Shown here piece after piece: positions 25,360-34,600 of a DNA stretch of 64,000 nucleotides. The translations under genes were made by a program, and so were the position numbers. The stretch spans positions 1 to 64,000 of the forward strand of contig JANRJY010000006.1 of assembly GCA_033763735.1 (NCBI GenBank), written 5' to 3'. Position 1 is the first letter of the stretch; every line of letters begins with the position of its first letter. The DNA comes from JANRJY01 sp033763735. Lineage in GTDB: Bacteria; Bacteroidota; Bacteroidia; Cytophagales; UBA9547. The notes beneath the pieces were generated by a model that was not told the origin of the DNA, made no database searches, and was given only the letters and a program-made list of their open reading frames with translations.

Positions 25360-26784
25360 TTATTTTACTACTTTTCCTTTCAAAGTGGCAAACGAGCAAT
25401 CATCTACCAACACATTCACATATTGCCCTTTTTCTATATCATCGGCAGGAAATATCACTACTTTATTAGCAGAGTTTCGCCCTTGCATAAATTCATTTGA
25501 ACGTTTTGAAAATCCTTCCACCAACACTTCATGAACTTTTCCTAAGTCTTTCAAATTTCGTTGCATGCTTAATTGATGTTGCAAATCAATTACTTCTTGA
25601 ACTCTTCTTAGTTTTACAGCTTGAGGAATGTCATCTGTATATTTTTTAGCTGCCGGTGTATTGGGTCTTTCACTATATGCAAAGTAATACCCAAAATCAA
25701 ATTGAGCATATTCCATGATAGATAGCGTTTCTTTATGTTCATCTTCCGTTTCTGTGCAAAATCCTGTAATAACATCAGTGGATAGACCACATTCTGTTCC
25801 TAAAATAGATCTTACGGCATCTATACGCTGCATATACCATTCTCTTGAATAGGTTCTATTCATCAATTCCAAAATGCGATTACTACCACTTTGAACCGGC
25901 AAATGAATATTTTTGCAAATATTGTGGTGCTTTTTCATTGTATACAATACCTCATCCGTAATATCTTTGGGGTGTGAAGTTGAAAATCGTACACGTAATA
26001 GTGGGTTAACCGAAGCCACTTTATCCAATAATTGTGCAAAATCAACAATCTCTTTTTCAGGGCTTTCCCACTTATAGCTGTCTACATTCTGACCCAATAA
26101 AGTTACTTCCCTGTAGCCCTGATTGAATAAATCTGTTGCTTCTTTAACAATTGAATCCACATCCCTGCTTCTTTCCCTACCTCTTGTGTAAGGTACCACA
26201 CAAAACGAACACATATTATCACATCCGCGCATGATGGAAATAAATGCAGTAACGCCATTCGTATTTAATCGAACTGGTGTAATATCCGCATAGGTTTCAT
26301 CTCTCGATAAAAACACATTTACAGCCTTTTGTCCATCTTCTGACTCAATCAATAAATTAGGTAAATCACGGTAAGCATCAGGTCCGGCAACAATATCTAC
26401 CATTTTTTCTTCTTCCAACAACTTGGTTTTGAGCCTTTCAGCCATACATCCAAGTATGCCTACAGTCATACCGGGTTTTCTGATTTTGGCGGAATTGATT
26501 TCTTTTAATCGGTTTCTTACTTTGGTTTCTGCATTTTCTCGAATGGAACATGTATTTAAGAAAACCACATCTGCTTCTTTATAATTGGAAGTGGTATCAT
26601 ATCCATTATCCATCATCACTGATGTAACTATCTCACTATCAGCAAAGTTCATCTGACAACCATAACTTTCGATATACAGTTTTTTCTTTTTGCCCGTTGA
26701 TGTATCTGCTGTTACTTTTTTATCGGCAGTTGTTTCTGAATGATTATAGTTTATTATAGGAATATCGGTAATTAATTCGGCCAT
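25360..26784 (-). CDS. miaB: tRNA-2-methylthio-N6-isopentenyladenosine synthase MiaB
   Basis: 474 residues. The N-terminal MTTase domain has the three auxiliary-cluster Cys in YGCQMN, NTCSIRE and LGCMAE. The radical SAM domain has C-DNM-C-SF-C (GCDNMCSFCVVPYTRGRERSR) and a C-terminal TRAM domain ends the protein. It methylthiolates i6A37 in tRNAs reading UNN codons. It has a 35-40-residue N-terminal extension, common in Bacteroidota. It is first in a tight operon running to lptE. Confidence 0.96.
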   Translation of the reverse strand: MAELITDIPIINYNHSETTADKKVTADTSTGKKKKLYIESYGCQMNFADSEIVTSVMMDNGYDTTSNYKEADVVFLNTCSIRENAETKVRNRLKEINSAKIRKPGMTVGILGCMAERLKTKLLEEEKMVDIVAGPDAYRDLPNLLIESEDGQKAVNVFLSRDETYADITPVRLNTNGVTAFISIMRGCDNMCSFCVVPYTRGRERSRDVDSIVKEATDLFNQGYREVTLLGQNVDSYKWESPEKEIVDFAQLLDKVASVNPLLRVRFSTSHPKDITDEVLYTMKKHHNICKNIHLPVQSGSNRILELMNRTYSREWYMQRIDAVRSILGTECGLSTDVITGFCTETEDEHKETLSIMEYAQFDFGYYFAYSERPNTPAAKKYTDDIPQAVKLRRVQEVIDLQHQLSMQRNLKDLGKVHEVLVEGFSKRSNEFMQGRNSANKVVIFPADDIEKGQYVNVLVDDCSFATLKGKVVK

Positions 26785-26802
26785 TATTTTTTAATTCGAA
26801 TA

Positions 26803-26810
26803 CAAAAGTA
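26803..26810 (-). promoter_or_regulatory. -7 box of the miaB operon
   Basis: TACTTTTG on the minus strand matches TAnnTTTG, 18 bp before the miaB start codon. A -33 TTG at the usual distance is not obvious. Confidence 0.55.
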
Positions 26811-26840
26811 AGGCTTTTTTATAGAATGACATAATGGCAG

Positions 26841-28043
26841 TTAAGGTTTTTGTTTCGTTGCCAAAATCCCAATTTTAATATTCTCAAAATCAGTGCATCC
26901 AAACAAATACAACTCCCCCCCATCTTTGAGTTTCATTTGTTTTTTTATTTCATCCACTGACCATGGGAAATTGAAAGTTTTTATATTCATTTTCAAGCCT
27001 TTGTATTTGGCATTTGCTTGATTATCACCCCATTTGAACACATCCTGTATCTCATAAATATTTCCTGGAAAATCCATTTTCAATTCATTAGAAGTGTACA
27101 AATGGGTATTTGATGCCATTTTCAATATATCATATCGACTTGAAATAATATTAAATGCACCGGATTTCATTACAGAAGCATTGGGTTCGTATAACCATTT
27201 CGAATGAAATCCAAAAATTGCCAAGGCTTCACTTTCTTCTGCTTTCGTAAATGTAAATTGTTCCAGATAATTTTCTGATTTGATGTTAATCGCTATAATC
27301 AAAGGCTCATGATTATAGTCAAGTTCCTGAATATAAATCACCTCTTTACACTCATTTTTAACAGAAACAATGTGAACTTCTTTTACAAATTGCAATTCAC
27401 TTATTGCTGCTGAGATATCAAGCATCGGTGATGCTTTAATCATTATTCTTTTAGATTTTGAAAAAAATAATTCCTGATTTAGTACCACATTCGGAACGCA
27501 ATCATTTAACGAAACCATTTTACGGTTAATAATATCTCTTCTTGCTGGATCAATGTATATTAAATCATATATGGTTTTATTGGCTTTCAAAAAATCAATG
27601 CCATCTTGATTTGTAGTTTGAATATTTTTAGTTCCTAAAACCATGAAATTGTTAACTGCAATTTCAAACAATTCTTTATTCTGTTCAATATAAGTAACTG
27701 ACCTGCAATTCTTTGAAAAATAAAACGTATCAACACCTAAACCTCCTGTTATATCAATTATTGAAGAAACATTTAAAATTTCACTTTTGTATTTGGCCGT
27801 TAACTCCGAAGAACTTTGCTCCAAATTGAGTTTTGCAGGGAAAATAATTTTATTATTATTTGACCAAGATGGAAGTTTATTTTTAATCCGTTGATATCCA
27901 TCAATTTGCTCAAGGATAAACTTTATTGGCAAATCTTTTCTGTGGGAAAAAGTAAGGGCCAGCTCTTGTACTGACCCATTTTTGTGTTTGTGAATAAATT
28001 CCTGAACTTCTTTTGTAAATATTTTTACAAGTCCAGTTTCCAC
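26841..28043 (-). CDS. Class I SAM-dependent methyltransferase with THUMP-like domain
   Basis: 400 residues. SAM-binding motif I is DITGGLGVDTFYFS (around residue 90), followed by TYIEQN (motif II) and DLIYIDPARR, a motif IV like those of RNA/DNA methyltransferases. The C-terminal part (SGAFNIISSRYDILKMASNTHLYTS…) matches the THUMP-like domain often found behind this methyltransferase in Bacteroidota. It is probably a nucleic-acid methyltransferase; the substrate is unknown. The gene follows the SRPBCC gene by 3 bp. Confidence 0.8.
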   Translation of the reverse strand: METGLVKIFTKEVQEFIHKHKNGSVQELALTFSHRKDLPIKFILEQIDGYQRIKNKLPSWSNNNKIIFPAKLNLEQSSSELTAKYKSEILNVSSIIDITGGLGVDTFYFSKNCRSVTYIEQNKELFEIAVNNFMVLGTKNIQTTNQDGIDFLKANKTIYDLIYIDPARRDIINRKMVSLNDCVPNVVLNQELFFSKSKRIMIKASPMLDISAAISELQFVKEVHIVSVKNECKEVIYIQELDYNHEPLIIAINIKSENYLEQFTFTKAEESEALAIFGFHSKWLYEPNASVMKSGAFNIISSRYDILKMASNTHLYTSNELKMDFPGNIYEIQDVFKWGDNQANAKYKGLKMNIKTFNFPWSVDEIKKQMKLKDGGELYLFGCTDFENIKIGILATKQKP

Positions 28044-28046
28044 TTG

Positions 28047-28589
28047 TTATTGAGCAGGTGTTTCTAAAACCGTTTTTAATTTGGCCAATCCCTTTTCGTA
28101 ATCTTTGCCTATCATTGCATCCATGTTCATCAATTTTCCCATCACATTAAACGGGATTGGATTTTCGCCTTTCATGCCCCACACTATAGTAACACTCGAT
28201 GTATCTGGGGAAGTAAAAGTAAAATAAGAAGTGGCTACTGATTGAAAAGGTTCAATAAAAGTCAATTTTTCCTCAATCAAATTATCTGAGATATTAACAA
28301 TTTCCATTGAACCGGAACCTACTTTATCGTTTCCTTTCCATGAATATTTTGAGCCAACAGCACCTGGAGTTCCTTCATAATTTTTAGACATATTTGGGTC
28401 AAGCTCAGCCCAAGGGGAATATTGATCAAAGTTTTTAAAATCAAGCAAATATGCTTTTGCATTATCCTTTTTAGTATTGATTACAATACTTCTTTCAATA
28501 TTATATGATTTAGGAATAATAAGAGCTGCAACAAAAAACAAAAGAATAATACCTCCTACTACAATTCCAATTATTTTTAAAATTTTCAT
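28047..28589 (-). CDS. Membrane-anchored SRPBCC (START-like) protein
   Basis: 180 residues: one N-terminal membrane segment (about 5-27) and then an SRPBCC/polyketide-cyclase-like beta-barrel domain (YNIERSIVINTKKDNAKAYLLDFKNFDQYSPWAELDP at the start, W-G-M-K-G-E-N near the end). Such proteins bind hydrophobic ligands; no specific role can be given. It forms a two-gene operon with the methyltransferase. Confidence 0.82.
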   Translation of the reverse strand: MKILKIIGIVVGGIILLFFVAALIIPKSYNIERSIVINTKKDNAKAYLLDFKNFDQYSPWAELDPNMSKNYEGTPGAVGSKYSWKGNDKVGSGSMEIVNISDNLIEEKLTFIEPFQSVATSYFTFTSPDTSSVTIVWGMKGENPIPFNVMGKLMNMDAMIGKDYEKGLAKLKTVLETPAQ

Positions 28590-28759
28590 AACTATATATT
28601 TAAGGTTTAATTATAGAATGCAATATTTTAAAAAAAAAAGAAAATTCAAATTTTAACCGTTTAATTTTATGTTAACTCTTACAATGAAATAAAAAATTCA
28701 CTAATAGTTTTATTTATTTGAATCTTTTATAATTTCGAACCCATCAATCCACAAAATAT

Positions 28760-30490
28760 ATGTTAAGCACTGAAGTACAACAAAGAGTAGACAAATGGCT
28801 CACCGGTAATTATGACGATGCAACCAAAAATGAAATTAAAGCATTATTAAAGTCAAATAATGAGTTAGAACTCACTGATGCATTTTATAAAGAATTGGAA
28901 TTTGGTACTGGAGGTCTGAGAGGTATTATGGGTGTTGGGACCAACAAAATGAATAAATACACCATTGGTGCAGCCACTCAAGGAATTTTCAATTACCTAC
29001 ACAAATGTTTTCCAGGTAAGCAAATTAAAGTAGCCATTGCTCACGATAGTCGCAATAACAGTAGCTACTTTGCCCAAATAACCGCAGAAGTTTTCTCAGC
29101 AAATGGTGCTAAAGTGTATCTTTTTGACGCACTTCGTCCAACACCTGAACTTTCATTTGCCATTCGTCATTTTGGATGTCATTCAGGAGTAGTTATTACA
29201 GCCTCTCATAATCCTAAAGAATACAACGGATACAAAGCTTATTTCAATGATGGTGCCCAAATGGTATCACCACACGACAGCAATACCATTGATGAAGTCA
29301 GAAAAATTATTGATTTATCTGAAATTAAGTTTGATAGAATTGAATCAAACATTCAAAAAATAAGTACTGAAGTTGATAACTTATATATTCAAAAAACTGC
29401 TTCTTTGTCTTTAGCAAAAGAAGCTATTGCACGTCAAAAAAACCTAAAAATTATTTACACACCTTTGCATGGAACCGGTATAACTCTTGTACCTCAGTTA
29501 TTGCACCAATTCGGATTTGAAAACGTAAACATTGTACAAGAACAGGCAATTCCAGATGGCAACTTCCCAACTACACCATCCCCAAATCCTGAAGAACGTG
29601 AGGCACTTAGCATGGCAATGGAATATGCCAAAAGAATAGATGCTGACCTTGTGCTGGCAACAGATCCGGATGCAGATAGGGTGGGCATTGCAGTGAAAGA
29701 CAACAAAAATCAATGGGTGCTTTTAAATGGAAATCAAACCGGCTCATTATTAATTAATTATATGCTTAATGCATGGAAATTAGCTGGCAAGCTTGATGGT
29801 AAACAATTTATTGTAAAAACTATTGTTAGCAGTTATTTGATGGATGCTATTGCCAAAAACTATCAGGTAAATTGTTACAATGTACTTACCGGATTCAAAT
29901 ATATAGCCGAGTTAATTAAAGCCAAAGAAGGTAAGGAAACATTTATATGTGGAGGAGAAGAAAGTTATGGTTATTTGGTTGGTGATTTTTGCAGAGATAA
30001 AGATGCCGTGGGTGCTTGTGCGTTTATTTCTGAAATGGCGGCTTATGCAAAAGACCAAGGCACCAGCCTTTGGGATTATTTAATGGAAATGTATGTAAAA
30101 TATGGTCTTTACAAAGAGAAATTAAAATCAATTACCAAAAAAGGAAAAGCAGGTCAAGAAGAAATAAAAGAAATGATGGTTAAATTCAGAAATAACCCTC
30201 CTAAAACATTGGCAGGTGCTCCCGTTATTAAATTAATGGATTACGAAATGCAACAGGAAACCGATTTAAAAACGGGTGTACAATCATTTATTAATTTACC
30301 CAAATCAGATGTACTTCAATTTTTAACCGCTGACGGCACACTGGTGTCAGCACGACCATCCGGAACGGAACCAAAAATCAAATTTTACTTCTCTGTAAAT
30401 GCACCTCTATCGTCAAAAGGTGACTTCGATATAGTTGACAAACAATTAGATGGAAAAATTGAATTGATAATCAAGGAATTAGGAATATAA
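28760..30490 (+). CDS. Phospho-sugar mutase (phosphoglucomutase/phosphomannomutase, long form)
   Basis: 576 residues of the alpha-D-phosphohexomutase family. Catalytic loop T147-A-S149-H-N-P, Mg site D302-x-D304-x-D306, sugar loop GGEESYG, and phosphate loop ARPSGTEPKIKFY. The GGEES loop and 570-580 length fit the PGM2-like glucose/mannose branch rather than GlmM. It interconverts hexose-1-P and hexose-6-P for polysaccharide and glycogen metabolism. Its last 192 bp are duplicated 24.5 kb downstream, and no terminator hairpin follows it here: only 25 bp separate it from the convergent gene at 30516. Confidence 0.93.
   Translation: MLSTEVQQRVDKWLTGNYDDATKNEIKALLKSNNELELTDAFYKELEFGTGGLRGIMGVGTNKMNKYTIGAATQGIFNYLHKCFPGKQIKVAIAHDSRNNSSYFAQITAEVFSANGAKVYLFDALRPTPELSFAIRHFGCHSGVVITASHNPKEYNGYKAYFNDGAQMVSPHDSNTIDEVRKIIDLSEIKFDRIESNIQKISTEVDNLYIQKTASLSLAKEAIARQKNLKIIYTPLHGTGITLVPQLLHQFGFENVNIVQEQAIPDGNFPTTPSPNPEEREALSMAMEYAKRIDADLVLATDPDADRVGIAVKDNKNQWVLLNGNQTGSLLINYMLNAWKLAGKLDGKQFIVKTIVSSYLMDAIAKNYQVNCYNVLTGFKYIAELIKAKEGKETFICGGEESYGYLVGDFCRDKDAVGACAFISEMAAYAKDQGTSLWDYLMEMYVKYGLYKEKLKSITKKGKAGQEEIKEMMVKFRNNPPKTLAGAPVIKLMDYEMQQETDLKTGVQSFINLPKSDVLQFLTADGTLVSARPSGTEPKIKFYFSVNAPLSSKGDFDIVDKQLDGKIELIIKELGI
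30299..30490 (+). repeat. Direct repeat A: 3' end of the phospho-sugar mutase gene
   Basis: By hand alignment 182 of 192 bases match 54781-54972, with an uninterrupted identical run of 88 bases (30322-30409). Six of the ten mismatches lie in the first 24 bases and most differences are synonymous. Confidence 0.95.
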
Positions 30491-30515
30491 ATTTATAAAT
30501 TTCTTATAGTTTTTT

Positions 30516-31586
30516 TTAATTTACCAATTTGAAAATAATATAATATCCAATTGCTCCAGATAAATTTATAGCTTCACAAAAAATCACACCAGAGTGAGAA
30601 ACTTTCATCACCTTTGTAATTTTTGATAATGGTAGTTTTGTAGATTTAAGTAATTCGTTTAATAGGAATACTTTTTTGTTTGAATAGATAAATGGTTCGT
30701 TAAACTTAGAACCAATTACAAATTCATAGTTAACAGAAGTAAGATAAGAAGGGACATCAGGAAAAAGATCAGTCCACACTGGGAACTCTGCCCCTTTTGG
30801 TTGACTTTTTAAATCAAAAACAAATACTCCTGGAACTTGTGTCATAGAATTAAACCAGTTCCCCAACACTTGGTTTTGAGCGTTTATACCAATTATTTGT
30901 CCTTCTGTGTTACCGATGACTTTAAATGCTTTATTTTTATATCCAATTACAGGTACTTGTTTACTTTTTTTGTTAAAAGTTGTACCATAACTTAGTAGCT
31001 TATAATCAATATGTATCCACTCGATTTTATCATCAAATCGTTTATTAAATTCTATTTTAGTTATTTTATTATCGCTTAATTCTAAAGAAAAATTAACATC
31101 TTTTTTTTCAATATAAATATTTATTGAACCATTAGCAACCCCTACAATTTTAGCATTTTTTAAACTGTCAGGTACGATCAAATTAATGGGATTGGATTTT
31201 AATGTATTTAAATCAATTTTGTAAATTTTTGAATTTGAAAATGTAAAAAACGTATTTGGTGTGGAATGAATTAAGTAAAAAGAATCCGACATAAATGTTA
31301 ATATTGACTCTTTTTGGAATTCTGCTATATTAAAAAATCTACTTTTTTTTATTTCAAAAAGTATCAATATACTTTTTGTAAAATCCTTTTGCGAATTGCA
31401 AGTACAAAATAAATGGTCATTAGAAAAATATAAAGGTTTTAGGGGCTTTATGCAATCAATTTGAGAAATAATTAGTTTGGCATCAACATCAATAATATGT
31501 TGTGAATTAACTTGAAGAATACAAAATAAGGAGTTTAAAAGTATAATTTTGTGAATACAATCTATTTTAAAGCCTATAAAATACAA
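30516..31586 (-). CDS. Exported protein of unknown function, island gene 4
   Basis: 356 residues from a TTG start, with a hydrophobic N-terminal signal (IILLNSLFCILQVNSQ). The rest alternates short beta-strand-like stretches and resembles a WD/Kelch-type propeller, but no family motif is certain. It carries no T9SS sorting domain. It follows the 3221-codon gene by 101 bp on the same strand and ends 25 bp from the phospho-sugar mutase. Asn, Lys and Ile content is high, like its island neighbours. Confidence 0.6.
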   Translation of the reverse strand: MYFIGFKIDCIHKIILLNSLFCILQVNSQHIIDVDAKLIISQIDCIKPLKPLYFSNDHLFCTCNSQKDFTKSILILFEIKKSRFFNIAEFQKESILTFMSDSFYLIHSTPNTFFTFSNSKIYKIDLNTLKSNPINLIVPDSLKNAKIVGVANGSINIYIEKKDVNFSLELSDNKITKIEFNKRFDDKIEWIHIDYKLLSYGTTFNKKSKQVPVIGYKNKAFKVIGNTEGQIIGINAQNQVLGNWFNSMTQVPGVFVFDLKSQPKGAEFPVWTDLFPDVPSYLTSVNYEFVIGSKFNEPFIYSNKKVFLLNELLKSTKLPLSKITKVMKVSHSGVIFCEAINLSGAIGYYIIFKLVN

Positions 31587-31687
31587 TCGTTTTCTTATTT
31601 AATATTGATTTAACTATGAAAATTGTGTATACTCCCAACATTTTTTGATGTTACAGTTTAGCAACTCAAATATATGCATCGTGATAT

Positions 31688-34600
31688 TTAATATGATTTA
31701 ACTAATTTAATTACCTTAACATTTTTATAATTTTTAATCAAACTTACATAGTATAACCCCATTTCAAAATTTTGTATGTCAATTGTCCAGTTAATATTTC
31801 CGTTTTCTTCTATATATTTGACCGAATTATATACTGTAGCGCCTTTTACATCATAAATAATTATATTATAAGTTCCTTTTTCAATAAAATCTGAAGAAAT
31901 AGACACATTTGAATTTGTAGGATTTGGTTGAAGCAATACCTCCCTGAATGGTGAGTTTACAGTTTTGGAAATATCTTCCTGATTTGTTGGATCTTGCAAC
32001 TTATTTGAGATTGAAGTTTGTGTAAAAAGTTGAGAACATGTCTCTACTGTTGAAGCATTCCCATTACATAAACTAATAATGCTTTCCCATGATTGATTAA
32101 GCAGGGAATTATTATTACGTATTTGGGCCCTAATTTCACCAAAACATTCTATTGCTGTTGGAAACCCTGATTCTGATACTTCGAATTTCACTTCACATTT
32201 ATTACCATTTGTACCGGTTCCTCCATCGCTCCAATATTTGCACAAATCAGATTTAAATGAATTGTAAATTAATTTTGACCCAGTGTTATTTTCACCATTT
32301 TTACCATAATGAATTCTAGGGTAAATTGATTCAAAGGAAATACCCAAAGAATTATAAAATCTCTCTTGCATGAATGTTGAATAACTTGGCAAAGAACTAT
32401 TTATGTTAAATAAGGATTTTTCTGGAGTTATTATAGTTATTTTGCCTTGAGGACCTGCATTTACTTCAGCAACTGCATAATTATTGTTATCACCCCATTC
32501 ATCATGTGGTCCATGTTGCACCAAGTTGTATAGGTCATTCTTGTCATTTGGCTTTTCTTTTTCATTAGTGCTAAACACTTTGCCACCAATGTTCTTTAGC
32601 TTTTCAATAATTTCTTGTTTTGCATCCGCAGATGCAAATGAACTAACAATTATTTTCATTGCATTGTATTCATTTTCAAACTGACCATCGGGTACAGATA
32701 ATTTAATTTCATCAGAGTTAATATTTACACTTCCATGAATATATTTTGAAATAAGTTGCGCTGCTTGCCTTTTGACTTCATCATTGCCATAAGGCCACCA
32801 AGATTTCCCCACAAGCGTATTGATATTGTTTGTACCAATATCCAATGGTGAAGCATAATAAATCCCATGCAGGTCGTAGTCACTATAATATTCAAATCCA
32901 TTAAACGTTTTGAAAGTGTAGCACTTATCCCTATATAATTTTTTACGCACTCCGTTTATTGTTGTTGGTTCAAAAAAATCAGTTGGATCATAAAAATCTG
33001 ACTCCTTTTGAGAGCAGTTTTCTAAAAGATATTCATAATATTTTCTGACTCTGGGACTTATATTTAAATCTTTCCAAATAGGTAGTCCATCTTTAGAAAC
33101 AAAATATGCTGCGTAATTTGTAGAAGGCAAACCTACTGGTCTATTCTTAAATTCAATTTTCCAAATGGAAGTATTACTACAATAATAAAGATTGTTTGAA
33201 GTGCTTGTAACTTCAAATGCTTCAATTTTGGAGATTATATTAATAATACTTGTTATGGACTTATTAGAAAGCACATTATTGGAGGCATCAAAAAGCTTTA
33301 GTTTAATTAATTGTCCACTTTGATTGGTTAGAAAGTATTTGTCATTATCAACAAATCCTTCACCATCAGTACTTGTAACAAATTGTTTGTTTATAATCTC
33401 ATCTTTAAAAAACCCAACCTGGTATGGATTTGCAAAGAAAGGGACTGGGAATACATATTGTAATTTAGTTGAATCCTTTCCTAAAATTAATTTTTCTAGT
33501 TTACAAAAATACTTTTCATCCAGATCAGGAAAACCTTCTGCTACTTCAGGATCTTTAGGGTAAATTAGCCCCCTTCCTCTTATGCTTCGAATATCAAATG
33601 AAGCTAAACCTGCACTTTCAAAACATCCATCATCATTTATTTTACATGTTTTTGAAACCTTCCCATATATTGGTACATTGACTGTAATACAATTATCAGT
33701 GGAATAACCGGTTTCATTTGACCCTTTAGAATAGTTTTCAATATTGAGATATGACTCAATATCAATAGTTTTTCCTTTTACTGAAAAAGGTTTAGGTAAA
33801 TACTTGGCCCCTCGATACATTTTTAAAAGCCATTTTAATGCAGAGGTGTTTGAGTTTCTAACTATGAATGTGGCATTTAAATTTGAAGAAAGATCTTTAA
33901 AAGCATTTAAATGGGACGAATAAATACCTGAAAATGATTGCGCATTGGTGTCAGATAAGGTTGTTTGATTGGCTAAATTCGTCCAATTTGAAGCATTTCT
34001 TTGATCAATAATTCTATTTAATTTGAAATTATATTTCCCAGCACGTACTTGATCATTTTCAACTGTTTTGTATTCCATTTGGTCAATATTAGGTTTGCCA
34101 GCATTTGGAGCACTTGTAGTTGATAATGGGTATCCACCAATTGCTTCGTCACTACTAATTTGAGGTTTTGATTTATAATATTTAGCTGGATATAAGCCAT
34201 TATCTCCTCCAAAATTGATACCTAAACATGAATAAAAGTCTTCTAATATCTTATACTCGTCTTGATTAATTTGATACGCAACTCGATTTGGAGTATAAAG
34301 AGTAATATTGGTATACGGTCCCATTTGTCCGCCTTCTTGCCAATTGTTTCTTCCAAAATACTGATCATGTGGCTGGTGTTGAATCATCCAAAGTGAAGGA
34401 TAGTTTGGATACATTTGAATATATTTGCCATTTAAATTTAAGTTGTCTTTGTTACCTTCTTCAGTTAGATAATATAATATATTTTGTGAAATTAATTTTA
34501 AATTATCATTTGCAACAGAAGGGTTAGTAATTTGAACAGTGTTTCCTTTGCTACTGTACAATCCAATTAAGTAATAACCCTCATTTATTGGGTTTCCTGT

